Below, in pieces: positions 16,457 through 25,575 of a stretch of DNA of 64,000 nucleotides. Origin of the DNA: Quisquiliibacterium transsilvanicum (GTDB taxonomy: Bacteria; Pseudomonadota; Gammaproteobacteria; Burkholderiales; Burkholderiaceae_E). Within the stretch, counting starts at the first letter, position 1. Each line of letters opens with the position of its first letter. The DNA is taken from positions 1 to 64,000 of the forward strand of contig NZ_JACHGB010000001.1 in the NCBI RefSeq assembly GCF_014202215.1. Direction: 5' to 3'. Position numbers and translations under genes: made by a program. The notes under the pieces are model-generated. The model did no database searches, was not told the DNA's origin, and saw nothing but the letters and a program-made list of their open reading frames with translations.

Positions 16457-17484
16457 CGGCGCCGAGCATCGTCGCGGCCGGTGCCGCGGACCGCGCGGAC
16501 TGGGATGCCTACGTGGATGTGCACCCGCAGGCCACGGTGTTCCACCGGTATGCCTGGCGCGAGGTGCTGCAGGAAGGCCTGGGCTACGAGCCCGAGTACC
16601 TGATGGCGAAGGAAGGCGGGCGCGTGCGCGGGGTGCTGCCGCTGATGTGCGTGCGCAGCCGCTTGTACGGCACCACGCTGGTGAGCCTGCCCTTCTGCGC
16701 CTACGGCGGCCCGCTGGCGGACGATCCCATGGCGCTGCAGGCGCTGGACGAGCACGCGCAGGCGCTGGCGCGCGAGCGCGGCGCCAAGTACGTTGAGTAC
16801 CGCTTCCTGGGCGAGAGCCCGCTTGCCGCGCCCACGCAGGACCTGTACCAGACCTTCACCAAGGCGGTGCCGGAGAACATCGGCGAGCTGGCCGCGGTGC
16901 CGCAGAAGCGGCGCAGCCTGCTGCGCAAGGCGCAGGCGCTGGGCCTGGGGGTGAGCGTGGATCAGGACGTGGCCAGCTTCTTCGAGCTGTATGCGGACAA
17001 CGCGCATGCGCACGGAACGCCCGCGCTGCCCAAGCGCTTCTTCAAGGTGCTGTGCCAGAAGCTGGGCGACACCGCCGACATCCTCATCGTGCGCGACGCG
17101 CAGGGCAGGCCGCTGAGCGGAATGCTCAACTACCACTTCCGGGACCGGCTGCTGGCCTACTTCGCCGGCGAGAACGACGGCGCGCGCAGCACCTACGCAA
17201 ACGACTTCAAGTGCTGGCAGCTGCAGGTGCACGCAAGGCGCAGCGGCCGCACGGTGCTGGACTACGGCCGCAGCAAGGCCGGCACCGGCTCGATGGACTT
17301 CAAGAAGCTCTGGGGCTTCGAGGCCACGCCGCTGAGCTATGCGTTCAGGCTGGTGGGTGTGCCGGAGATTCCTCAGAACAACCCGATGAACCCGAAGTAC
17401 CAGCTCGCCATCCGCACCTGGAGGAAGCTGCCGCGGGCGGTAGTGGATTTCGTGGGGCCGAGGGTGATCCATGGGCTGGGGTGA
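16453..17484 (+). CDS. FemAB family protein, XrtA/PEP-CTERM system-associated (paralogue 5)
   Basis: A 343-residue GNAT-fold FemAB-type protein of the family that recurs in XrtA loci. Motifs include ATVFHRYAWREVL, KRRSLLRKAQALGLG, FRDRLLAYFAGEND and DYGRSKAGTGSMDFKK near 278. It lacks the ESRGWK motif of the other four paralogues and forms a separate subfamily. The GTG start overlaps the deacetylase stop (GTGA). By family analogy it transfers an amino acid or acyl group to an amine, possibly on the polysaccharide. Confidence 0.9.
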   Translation: MTAPSIVAAGAADRADWDAYVDVHPQATVFHRYAWREVLQEGLGYEPEYLMAKEGGRVRGVLPLMCVRSRLYGTTLVSLPFCAYGGPLADDPMALQALDEHAQALARERGAKYVEYRFLGESPLAAPTQDLYQTFTKAVPENIGELAAVPQKRRSLLRKAQALGLGVSVDQDVASFFELYADNAHAHGTPALPKRFFKVLCQKLGDTADILIVRDAQGRPLSGMLNYHFRDRLLAYFAGENDGARSTYANDFKCWQLQVHARRSGRTVLDYGRSKAGTGSMDFKKLWGFEATPLSYAFRLVGVPEIPQNNPMNPKYQLAIRTWRKLPRAVVDFVGPRVIHGLG

Positions 17485-17508
17485 ACGCCCGCGAGGGATG
17501 CGCCCGCG

Positions 17509-18999
17509 ATGAAGTTCCGCAAGTGGGGGTCGGGCGAGGTCTCGATCGCCCAGGGCACCCTGCTTGTGGTGGGTATGCGCTGGACGGACCGCGCCATCGG
17601 CCTGCTCAGCACCATCATCCTGGCGCGGCTGCTGGTGCCCGAGGACTTCGGCGTGGTGGCGATGGCCACGATGGCGATCGGCCTTGCCGCGGTGTTCCTG
17701 GACCTGGGCGTGAACATCGCGCTGATCCAGAATCCCAACGCCACCCAGGCGCACTACAACGCCGCATTCACGCTGCGGGTGATGCAGACCACGTGCCTTG
17801 CGCTGCTCATGTGGTTCGGCGCGCCGCTGGCGGCCGACTACTTCAACGACGCGCGGGTCACGCCGGTGCTGCGCTGGCTGGCGCTGGGCATCGTGATCGG
17901 GGGCTTCGAGAACGTGGGGGTGATCACCTTCCAGAAGGAGATGCGCTTCGGGCAGGAGTTCAAGTTCGCCTTCCTGCGGCGCTTCATGGCCTTCATCACG
18001 GTGGTGACGGCGGCCTGGTTCCTGCGCAGCTACTGGGCCCTGGTGATCGGCACCCTGGCGGGCAAGGTGCTGGGCGTTGGCCTGAGCTACCTGGCGCACC
18101 CGATGCGACCCAGGTTCAGCACGCAGAAGATCGGCGAGATCTTCTCTGTTTCGCAGTGGGTGCTGGTGCGCGGCATTGGCGCCTACCTGGACAACAACCT
18201 GCACCGGATACTGGTGGGACGACGGGCGTCTGCGGCCACGCTTGGCGCGTACACGCTGGCGGACGAGATCTCGGCGATGCCGTCGTCCGAATTGCTGGCG
18301 CCGCTGAATAGGGTGCTGTTTCCTGGGTTCGTGCGCGCGAAGGATCAGCCAGGGGAGTTGAAGCGGTTGTTTCTGCTGGCGCAGGGATTGCAGACGCTGG
18401 TTGGCATCCCTGCTGCGGTGGGGCTTGCGCTGGTAGCGCCGGAGGCGGTGGCGGTGCTCCTGGGCGAGCGCTGGATGGCGGCTGTGCCGTTCGTGCAGCT
18501 TTTGGCGCTGGCCGGCGCATTGCAGGCCATCACCACCAGCCCGGGCTATGTGCTGATCACGCTGGGGGCGGTGCGATGGTCTGCCGCGGTGGTGTGGTTC
18601 CGCGTGGCCCTGTTCCTGCCGCTGGCCTTCCTCCTGTTCCCGGCTTCCGGCGCCGAGGACTTGGCGATGCTGCGCGTACTTTGCATGGCAGCGGGCCTGG
18701 GGCTTTCCATCCTGCTGCTGCTGCGGACGTTTCCCGAGGTCCGGCTGAGGGAGGTCCTGGCTACGGTGAGCAGGCCCATCCTGGCGGCTGGGGCGATGGC
18801 GGCAGCGCTGACATGGGGGCTGGGCGGCGTCGCGCTGCCGCCGTTGGTGGCCCTGGCGTTGAAGGTCGCGGTCGGTGCGCTCGCCTATGCAGCCGCGCTG
18901 GCTCTTCTCTGGTTCCTGGTTGGCAGGCCGCCGGGGGCGGAGCGCTATCTTGTGGAAAAGGTCGAGTCCATCCTTGGACGCAAGGGTCTTGCAAAGTAG
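17509..18999 (+). CDS. Wzx-type flippase (MOP superfamily polysaccharide exporter)
   Basis: A 496-residue inner-membrane protein with about 12-14 hydrophobic segments spread over its length. The beginning (GTLLVVGMRWTDRAIGLLST) and LVPEDFGVVAMATMAIG are typical of O-antigen/lipopolysaccharide translocases. It would flip the undecaprenyl-linked repeat to the periplasm. It follows the FemAB gene by 24 bases and is probably the last gene of the rightward operon. Confidence 0.9.
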   Translation: MKFRKWGSGEVSIAQGTLLVVGMRWTDRAIGLLSTIILARLLVPEDFGVVAMATMAIGLAAVFLDLGVNIALIQNPNATQAHYNAAFTLRVMQTTCLALLMWFGAPLAADYFNDARVTPVLRWLALGIVIGGFENVGVITFQKEMRFGQEFKFAFLRRFMAFITVVTAAWFLRSYWALVIGTLAGKVLGVGLSYLAHPMRPRFSTQKIGEIFSVSQWVLVRGIGAYLDNNLHRILVGRRASAATLGAYTLADEISAMPSSELLAPLNRVLFPGFVRAKDQPGELKRLFLLAQGLQTLVGIPAAVGLALVAPEAVAVLLGERWMAAVPFVQLLALAGALQAITTSPGYVLITLGAVRWSAAVVWFRVALFLPLAFLLFPASGAEDLAMLRVLCMAAGLGLSILLLLRTFPEVRLREVLATVSRPILAAGAMAAALTWGLGGVALPPLVALALKVAVGALAYAAALALLWFLVGRPPGAERYLVEKVESILGRKGLAK

Positions 19000-19062
19000 G
19001 TTGGGGCGGCAGGCGCCCGCCGTGCGCGAGCTACAGTGCGGCGGGATGCGCGAGGAGGCGGA

Positions 19063-20043
19063 ATGAAGGATCGTGTTGGTGTGCACCCCGTGAGCGAGAT
19101 CGACGAAGTCGAGGCGAAGCCTGACCTCGGTGTCATCTTCGCGCGATATCGCGACCGGCAATGGCTGTTCGTGACGCCAGGCGGAAACTGGGGCGATCAC
19201 CTCATCTACGTGGGTGCTGAGAAGCTCGCCCGGTCATCGGGCCTGAAATGGAGCGACGTCGACTTCGCCGGGTTCCAGGCGATGAAAGTACCCCCGGAAT
19301 CCTGCATCTATCTGCATGGGGGAGGTGGCTTCAACTCCTGGGGCAGCGGGCGGCCGTTCGACATGCTGGCGCGCGCGGCCAACGTTCCCGGCGCCGTCGT
19401 GGTGCAGGGGCCGCAGACATGCGAGGTTGGCAACCCCGACGTTGGCGCCCGGTTCTCGCGACTGATGGACGAAGCCAGATGCGCGAGTGTGTTCGCGTTC
19501 GCGCGCGAGCGGACTTCGTGGGAATACATGCGCCAGTTCATGCCCGGTGCCGTGGTCTTCGGGCTGGCGCAGGACACCGCCCTCCATCTCGAGCCAGCAG
19601 ACGTCCTGTGGATGGCCGGACTCAAAGATCGGCCACGCGGACGCTACGACCTGCTGATCAGCCGCCGGGACGACGAAACTCCGGGGACCGTGCTGCCGTC
19701 GGAAACGTATGAGTTGTCTCTGGATCCGGCGATGTATGCGGACAGCTTCGCGCACTGGATGAGGATTCACCTGTACGCGCGGAGTATCGTCACCAACCGG
19801 CTGCATTCCGCAATCCTCGGCTCGATTGCGGGCATCCCGGTCACGCTGCTGCCTGGGAGCTATCACAAGAATCGCAGTATTTGGGAGTTCAGCCTCCGGG
19901 AGCGCGGGGTGGCGTGGGCGGACAGCGCGCCGCCTGGCGGCGGACGCGGCTTCGATCTCCTTTCGCTTTGCCCGCCGTTCCTCAGACGAAGCTGGAAGGT
20001 GCAGCGGCTGGCGATGCGGCTCAAGGGAATGCCGGGGTCCTGA
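19063..20043 (+). CDS. Polysaccharide pyruvyl transferase family protein
   Basis: A 326-residue protein of the polysaccharide pyruvyl transferase family. FVTPGGNWGDHLIYVGAEK near residue 36 and the YLHGGGGFN glycine-rich motif near 84 are characteristic, with TNRLHSAILGSIAGIPV near 245. It would add a pyruvate ketal from phosphoenolpyruvate to a sugar, giving the polymer negative charge. The ATG at 19063 is chosen because GAGGAGG lies just upstream. Its stop overlaps the GT2 start (TGATG). Third-position G/C is visibly lower than in the preceding operon. Confidence 0.85.
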   Translation: MKDRVGVHPVSEIDEVEAKPDLGVIFARYRDRQWLFVTPGGNWGDHLIYVGAEKLARSSGLKWSDVDFAGFQAMKVPPESCIYLHGGGGFNSWGSGRPFDMLARAANVPGAVVVQGPQTCEVGNPDVGARFSRLMDEARCASVFAFARERTSWEYMRQFMPGAVVFGLAQDTALHLEPADVLWMAGLKDRPRGRYDLLISRRDDETPGTVLPSETYELSLDPAMYADSFAHWMRIHLYARSIVTNRLHSAILGSIAGIPVTLLPGSYHKNRSIWEFSLRERGVAWADSAPPGGGRGFDLLSLCPPFLRRSWKVQRLAMRLKGMPGS

Positions 20044-20957
20044 TGTACGCGCGGAGCGAAGCCGCGAACGCGGCGCAGGAGGTGACGCCCCGGGTGACCG
20101 CTATCGTGCCGACGCTGGCGGAGCGCACGCGCCGCGAGGGGCTGCTGAGGGCGATCGATTCGCTCAGGAATGCTGCGTCAGAGCGTCTGAGGATTCTCGT
20201 CGTCGTGAACGGGAGCCGCTTCGATCCCGAGACTGTCTCTCTTGTTCGGGACGCTTCCGACGTCGACGTCGTGCAGATCGAGGTCGGATCGCTGCCCTAC
20301 GCCCTCGAGGTCGGCCGCGGACTGGTGGAGACTCCCTATTTCTGCTTTCTCGACGACGACGACGAGTACCTTCCGGGTGCCATCGATCTTCGTCTGCGCG
20401 CACTCGAGGCCGAGCCGAAGGCGGACCTGGTCGTGACGAACGGTCAGCGATACGACGGCGAGCATCGTTTTGTGGCACTCAAGCCGCTGGATGGCGTGTC
20501 TAGGGATCCGCTGGGCAGTCTCTTCGAAGGGAACTGGCTGGCATCCTGCGGAGGGCTATTCCGCTCCGACCGTGTGAGCCCCGAGGTGTTCACCGACATC
20601 AACGCGTATACCGAATGGACCTGGATCGCATTCAGGCTAGCGCTCGAAGGCAGGCGGGTTGCCGTGCTCGACACGCCGACGTTTCGAATCAACGAGACCG
20701 CAGGGTCCGCATCGAAGTCCGATGCCTATCGACGTGCGTTCCTGGAGTTGTACCGGAGGATGCTACAGGCAGCGTTGCCGAAGGAAGTCCAGCGAACGGT
20801 CAGGAGTCGGATCAGCGATGTATGGCATGACCTCGCTGTGATCGAACTGGGCAGAGGAAATCGGGCGAAAGCCTGGAGATGTCATCTGGCTAGCATGCGG
20901 TCCTCGCATGGGATGCGCTACCTGGCGTTTACGCGTCGGTTGGTGACACAAGTTTGA
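20043..20957 (+). CDS. GT2-family glycosyltransferase
   Basis: A 304-residue GT-A protein. VTAIVPTLAERTRREGLLRAI opens the nucleotide-binding domain (quoted as VTAIVPTLAE), and FCFLDDDDEYLPGA supplies the DxD metal site near residue 107. There are no membrane spans. It probably adds a sugar to the repeat unit at the cytoplasmic face. The ATG at 20043 is translationally coupled to the pyruvyl transferase gene, suggesting that the sugar it adds and the pyruvylation are linked steps. Confidence 0.87.
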   Translation: MYARSEAANAAQEVTPRVTAIVPTLAERTRREGLLRAIDSLRNAASERLRILVVVNGSRFDPETVSLVRDASDVDVVQIEVGSLPYALEVGRGLVETPYFCFLDDDDEYLPGAIDLRLRALEAEPKADLVVTNGQRYDGEHRFVALKPLDGVSRDPLGSLFEGNWLASCGGLFRSDRVSPEVFTDINAYTEWTWIAFRLALEGRRVAVLDTPTFRINETAGSASKSDAYRRAFLELYRRMLQAALPKEVQRTVRSRISDVWHDLAVIELGRGNRAKAWRCHLASMRSSHGMRYLAFTRRLVTQV

Positions 20958-21013
20958 CGAGCTGCGATGATGGGGTCCGCCAAGCCCGCCATGTGCCTCA
21001 ATGCCATCCTATT

Positions 21014-21042
21014 CCAAGGTTAACGTGTAACCATGGATTTTC
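21014..21042 (+). terminator. Weak intrinsic terminator candidate after the GT2 gene
   Basis: CCA-A-GGTTA and TAACC-A-TGG form an eight-pair stem with one mismatch, followed by ATTTTC. The stem is short and the T run has only four bases, so efficiency would be modest. It sits in the 100-base gap between convergent genes. Confidence 0.35.
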
Positions 21043-21057
21043 GGTGCCTCATCAAAC

Positions 21058-24000
21058 CTACGGGGCAGTGCGGATGAACATTACGTCGGTTTCGTGATCG
21101 AGCATGAAGACCAAACCCCGTAGCTTGGGCACGTAGTTGAAGCGACCATAGATTCGATGGCGAGCGTCCTTGTACGCCACTTTGGGAAGAATCCCGTCCA
21201 CAGGCTGAACAGTGGCCTCGAAGGTCTCCGCATCAATCCGGTAGAGGTTTGCGTCGTTGCGCTTCCATAGCCAGTAAACGTCCACGACGGGGTCGTAAAC
21301 CAGCGACGCCCCTTGGTCGATGCTTGGCGCGGCAGGACCCCTGAGCTCGACGTTGCTGAGGGCGCCTGCGTTTTGCAGATCGTAGATGCGTGCAGGGTAT
21401 GACCCCCATGGAATCCTGAACAGACGGTTGCGCTTGGTGTCCACGGCGTAGGGCGTGTCGTACTGTGTCGTCCCCTTTGGCCCCAGATCGAACCAAGTGT
21501 TGCTGCTCTGTTGCCACTTGTAGAGGTGGTTATCCTTGAATTGGTGAATGTAGAAGTCGCCATTTGCTGCCATGCCCGTGCCAACGGGGCCTCCAATTGT
21601 TCTCGGAGCCGATGTGATGAGATTTGGCGGACCGTACTCGTTCGTGTTTGGGTCAAAAGTGTCCACCAGATTGGTGGCTATGGGCTGGTTGCCCCACGGG
21701 GCACCACCGAAGAAGATGATCCTATCAAGGGCCTCGCTGTAAGCCAGGTTCCGATAAGTGTGCCGCGAGGCTGGGCGTCCATCGGGATAGTAGGACGTGT
21801 CCCAGGGTGTGCTGGTGCTGGGATCGATCCGCCGAGTCCAGACGGGGGAGTCGCTTGCGAGCCCGATGGAGAAGATCTCGTTTCCCGCGTAGTCAAGATG
21901 TCCCCCTCCTGCGATGAACAGTTCGCTGGTCTTGGTTCGTATCACTCCCCCGGAGTAGGAGAGAATGCCAGCCTTACCCATATTCCCGGCTGCACCCTTG
22001 TATCCGGTCCACGCTTCGGTTTCCTCCAGGCGGCTGCCGGGAACCGCGCGCCACTCGAAGACCTTGGCTGAGCTCAACCATGCGGGCAGTGCGCCTGTCT
22101 CAGGGTCGGAAGCGGGGCTTTCCTCGGAGGTGGCATCGCTGCTTCCTCCGGGAGTTGACTGCGCCGGCGGAGATGGCGGTTGAGAGGACGGGGGTCTCGC
22201 CGCGATCGGCGTTGCGGCCCATGGCCTCGAGCCTGATCCAGACGTGAAGCTTGGAGGCACAGGTAGGCTCGGACGTGCATGTTCACTGCCCATGCCTCGC
22301 GGGAGAATCGCCCATTTCGGGTTGGTGGCCCAGCCCCAGCCGGCGTAGTGCGACGAAGCGAAGCTCTCCCAGGCGGCGTCACTGCCCGGCAGCCCTGCCG
22401 TGCCCGCCAGCGCCGTCAGCGCAGCGGTGGCGTAGCCTTGATCCAGATTGTTCGAGCTGTTGCTGTTGGGCTTGCTGGAAGGGGCCCAGCGCGTGTTCAA
22501 GTCGTAGCCGGCATACTCGGCGTGCAGCGCGTCCCAACTGGAGTAGAAGGTTCCCGTCTGGGCGTCGAGCACCGGGATCTTGTAGTCGGCGAGGTGGTAT
22601 CCGATGAGTCCGCCGTAGTTCGCTGCGTTCACGAAAAAGGGCGCGAACCACTCCCGGAGCGCATGTGCAGGGAAACCCAGTTCGTACGCTCGGTTGAGGC
22701 TGTACATCATGAACGAGTACTGCCAGGTGGCCTCGTAACGAGCTACCGAGTTGGTGCTGCCATAGGCAGTGTTGCCTCGCTCCCAGTACCGCAGCGGATT
22801 CTCGCCCGACAGCCGGCCAGCGGTGCAGTCGCCCTTGCTGTTTGCCCATTGCCAATCGGGTCTCGAGGTGTTTTCGCCACGCACGACGCCACGGGCGCCT
22901 TCGAAGCGCGTGATTGTGTCTTCGACCGCATCGCGGAGCCAGGTGTGCGCGGCCTTGTCCGCGTCGGCTGCCGCCCAGGCGGCTTCCGACAACATCCTGA
23001 AGCCCCATGCGATGCCGCGGAGCTGGCCATTGACGGCCAGATACTCCGGGCTCACGTTCCGCGAGTAGCAGTACTCTCCGTACCCGTTTCCGGAGGTGTC
23101 GAGCAGGCTGAAGCCGGCCCAGAATTGCAGCTGCTCGTAGTAGAAATGCTCGCCAGTGAGCAGGTAGGGGATGAAGAACGGCTGCGGCTGATGCGCGATA
23201 TCAGGAACCCATCCGTTGCCGGAGCGCTCGCCGACCACGTTCACACGATCGGCCGCGCGGGTGTAGTTGTAGCCGAGAGACGTGTAGGCTAGCGTCGGTC
23301 GCGCGTATCCTGAAAGCGGGCGGCCAAGGGCCGATAGAGTGCGGCCCCGGTCCGCAAATTTGGCCGCGTTGCCTTCCCTCAGGTGCATCGGCCAGGAGGC
23401 CGCCAGATCGGCTTGTCCAAGTGCTACGTCCTTCAGTGCGGCACTGCCGTCGTAAAGCCAGGAAACCATCCACTTCGGATAGGGGCCGAGATCCGGTCGC
23501 CCGCCGGCCACCGTCATGTCCTTCTGCCATAGGCCCTTTTCAAACAGCCCCTTCGGCGCCGCCGCCCAGGCGTCGAGCGTGGACTGTTTGGTGCTATCGG
23601 TGAGCCGGATGGATGCGTCGTAGTTGGGAAGGGCTTGCGTGCGGGCCAGGTAAGCCAGCCCGTAGTCGATGTCGACCCCAGCGGGCGCGCCTCCGGTCCA
23701 GAACACGCGGCTCCAGCGCGACATGAAGTTGTGGTTCACGCCACTGGCAGTCATGACCGTCACGGGCGAGGACGCACCGGTCTGCACGCTGAGGTCGTAC
23801 GTCTGGTTCTGTACCTTCTCCGTGTCCGTCGCTTCGAGGATCACGCGCACCCGCGTCTTGGCGATGGACGGCCAGAATTGCACCTCGAACACTGGTCGTA
23901 GGGACTTGTAGGCGTCCGAGCCCATGTCGCTGCTCTTGCCGGCATGGTCCGCGATGATCGCGGTGGTCACGACGGGGCCCTGGGTCCATAGTGTGTAGTG

Positions 24001-24570
24001 TCCCCGGGAGAGTATGTCGCGCGCCGACGCCTTGCCCGCGTCGCCGCCGTTGAGCGTCATGCGTGCGTCGAAGTCGAAACCCGGCGCGAGCATCTCGCTG
24101 GGGGACAGGCCCGCAGGGGCCGCGCAGGGGCCGTCCGTGAAGGATACCGAGAGGTCCCCGCTGGGGGACACGGCCGGAAGAACTGCGGAGACCACGGCGA
24201 ACCGCACCGATCCATCCCCGTGCCTGGACTTGACATCCACCTGCGATGCCTCGGCCAGTACTCCGTTGATCAGCACGCGGGGGCACTGTGGGATCTCGCC
24301 TTGCACGAACGGCCTGCCGAACTGCAGCGGCTGGTTGGCGATCGGCTGACCGCTTGCGCTGCGTACTCGAAGCACGTTCGGCGCACCGGCTGCCGCGAGG
24401 TCGGCGTTGGCCGCGTCATTGGCTCGGCGCTCGATGCGAGTGCCCTCGCCGGTTCCACCAAGGGCGAGATCCGCACCTCCGTCGGCACAGCCTCCCGTCA
24501 GGAGCGGGATGCAGGTGATGGCAGACAGAAAGAGCATCGGTAGGGCATCGAAACGAACTGGAACCACCAT
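21058..24570 (-). CDS. Large secreted lipoprotein with kelch-like C-terminus, possible polysaccharide-active enzyme
   Basis: A 1,170-residue protein. The N-terminus MVVPVRFDALPMLFLSAI ends in a lipobox LLTGGC, with the lipidated cysteine at residue 28. Residues about 60-770 begin with a beta-rich module (VRSASGQPIANQPLQFGRPF, VDVKSRHGDGSVRFAVV) and continue into an alpha-helical, aromatic-rich region (WQYSFMMYSLNRAYELGF) that recalls alpha/alpha-barrel lyases and hydrolases. A Pro/Ser linker lies at about 770-830. The final 340 residues hold kelch-like repeats with FIAGGGHLDY and IIFFGGAPWGN. I do not recognise the exact family; the opening module vaguely resembles the N-terminal beta-sandwich of exo-rhamnogalacturonan lyases. 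A role in trimming or remodelling the exopolysaccharide is inference. ATG at 24568-24570 is preferred over one ten codons upstream, since it directly begins the signal peptide. Confidence 0.7.
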   Translation of the reverse strand: MVVPVRFDALPMLFLSAITCIPLLTGGCADGGADLALGGTGEGTRIERRANDAANADLAAAGAPNVLRVRSASGQPIANQPLQFGRPFVQGEIPQCPRVLINGVLAEASQVDVKSRHGDGSVRFAVVSAVLPAVSPSGDLSVSFTDGPCAAPAGLSPSEMLAPGFDFDARMTLNGGDAGKASARDILSRGHYTLWTQGPVVTTAIIADHAGKSSDMGSDAYKSLRPVFEVQFWPSIAKTRVRVILEATDTEKVQNQTYDLSVQTGASSPVTVMTASGVNHNFMSRWSRVFWTGGAPAGVDIDYGLAYLARTQALPNYDASIRLTDSTKQSTLDAWAAAPKGLFEKGLWQKDMTVAGGRPDLGPYPKWMVSWLYDGSAALKDVALGQADLAASWPMHLREGNAAKFADRGRTLSALGRPLSGYARPTLAYTSLGYNYTRAADRVNVVGERSGNGWVPDIAHQPQPFFIPYLLTGEHFYYEQLQFWAGFSLLDTSGNGYGEYCYSRNVSPEYLAVNGQLRGIAWGFRMLSEAAWAAADADKAAHTWLRDAVEDTITRFEGARGVVRGENTSRPDWQWANSKGDCTAGRLSGENPLRYWERGNTAYGSTNSVARYEATWQYSFMMYSLNRAYELGFPAHALREWFAPFFVNAANYGGLIGYHLADYKIPVLDAQTGTFYSSWDALHAEYAGYDLNTRWAPSSKPNSNSSNNLDQGYATAALTALAGTAGLPGSDAAWESFASSHYAGWGWATNPKWAILPRGMGSEHARPSLPVPPSFTSGSGSRPWAATPIAARPPSSQPPSPPAQSTPGGSSDATSEESPASDPETGALPAWLSSAKVFEWRAVPGSRLEETEAWTGYKGAAGNMGKAGILSYSGGVIRTKTSELFIAGGGHLDYAGNEIFSIGLASDSPVWTRRIDPSTSTPWDTSYYPDGRPASRHTYRNLAYSEALDRIIFFGGAPWGNQPIATNLVDTFDPNTNEYGPPNLITSAPRTIGGPVGTGMAANGDFYIHQFKDNHLYKWQQSSNTWFDLGPKGTTQYDTPYAVDTKRNRLFRIPWGSYPARIYDLQNAGALSNVELRGPAAPSIDQGASLVYDPVVDVYWLWKRNDANLYRIDAETFEATVQPVDGILPKVAYKDARHRIYGRFNYVPKLRGLVFMLDHETDVMFIRTAP

Positions 24571-24841
24571 ATTGTCTGCGACCTCTCGAGCACTCGTCAC
24601 CTGCGAAGTTGCACGCTTCCAGCGTGACCAAGATCACACTGGGATCGTGACAAACGGAGCGATGTTCGCAGGGGGTGGCGTACAGGAAGGCGCTGTGCCG
24701 ATGGCGGGCGGCGCTCGGTCGATGAACGGCCCCTTGGCTGTGCGAATTCTTCCCTGCGCGACCGGGAGCGGCTTGTATGATCGACAGTCAGGCAGGGGTC
24801 CGTGCGCGCGGCGCGGCCTGCCTCCGCTTAGAAGGCATCCG

Positions 24842-25564
24842 ATGACGCAGTTGACCGAGAGACTCAGGGATCGCTTCTACAGGAACGAGCAACACCCGTA
24901 CCGGATCTTCGAGGCGCGGGTGGAGGAGTCACTCGCTTCGGATGCCGTTCTGCTCGATGCCGGTTGCGGGCGGACCGCCCCCGTGCTGGCGAAGTACATT
25001 GGCCGCGCCCGTCGCCTGATCGGCGTCGAACTTGTGGAGTTCGTCGACGTACCGCAGGGAATCGAAACGTACAACACCGATCTAGCGAACATTCCCATCG
25101 AATCCGGCAGCGTGGACCTGATCATTTCGAGGAGTGTCTTCGAGCACCTGCAGGATCCAGCAAGCGTGTATCGGGAGTTCTCGCGCGTGCTCAAACCGGG
25201 GGGGCGCGTGATCTTCCTGACCGCGAACATGTGGGATTACGGCACCCTGGTCGCGCGACTGGTGCCCAACAGATTCCACGCCAGGATCGTCAAGGTCGTG
25301 GAGGGGCGGCCCGAGGAAGATACCTTCCCCACCGCCTACAAGACGAATACGCCGGGCCAGATCCGGAAGCTCGCCGATGATTCAGGGTTGTACGTCGAAG
25401 CGATCGAGTACCTGAACCAGTACCCGAATTACTTCATGTTCAATGGAGCGCTGTTCCTGCTCGGCATGGGGTACGAACGCATCACGACCCGCTTCGAGAT
25501 GCTGAAGTACCTGCGCGGATGGTTGCTGGTCACCCTGTCCAAGCCGGGCGCCGCAGCGAATTGA
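24842..25564 (+). CDS. SAM-dependent methyltransferase
   Basis: A 240-residue class I methyltransferase. Motif I is LLDAGCGRTAPVLAK near residue 40, the acidic motif follows in RLIGVELVEF, and SRSVFEHLQDP plus REFSRVLKPGGRVIF are the later methyltransf_11 motifs. The extended C-terminal part includes LFLLGMGYERIT. It stands alone on the plus strand within a minus-strand region, preceded by a 271-base gap containing TATGAT at 24777, a possible -10 element. The substrate is unknown; methylation of a sugar hydroxyl is plausible from context. Confidence 0.82.
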   Translation: MTQLTERLRDRFYRNEQHPYRIFEARVEESLASDAVLLDAGCGRTAPVLAKYIGRARRLIGVELVEFVDVPQGIETYNTDLANIPIESGSVDLIISRSVFEHLQDPASVYREFSRVLKPGGRVIFLTANMWDYGTLVARLVPNRFHARIVKVVEGRPEEDTFPTAYKTNTPGQIRKLADDSGLYVEAIEYLNQYPNYFMFNGALFLLGMGYERITTRFEMLKYLRGWLLVTLSKPGAAAN

Positions 25565-25575
25565 CTGCGAGCGGT

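Noticed and set aside
16363-19200. A 945-codon open frame on the minus strand, and similar long frames at 13495-15738, 36816-38861, 57887-59863, 58848-61289 and 61322-63415
   Set aside because: They are antisense to well-recognised genes, have Arg/Gly/Pro/His-rich compositions without motifs, and arise because high third-position GC suppresses stop codons on the opposite strand.
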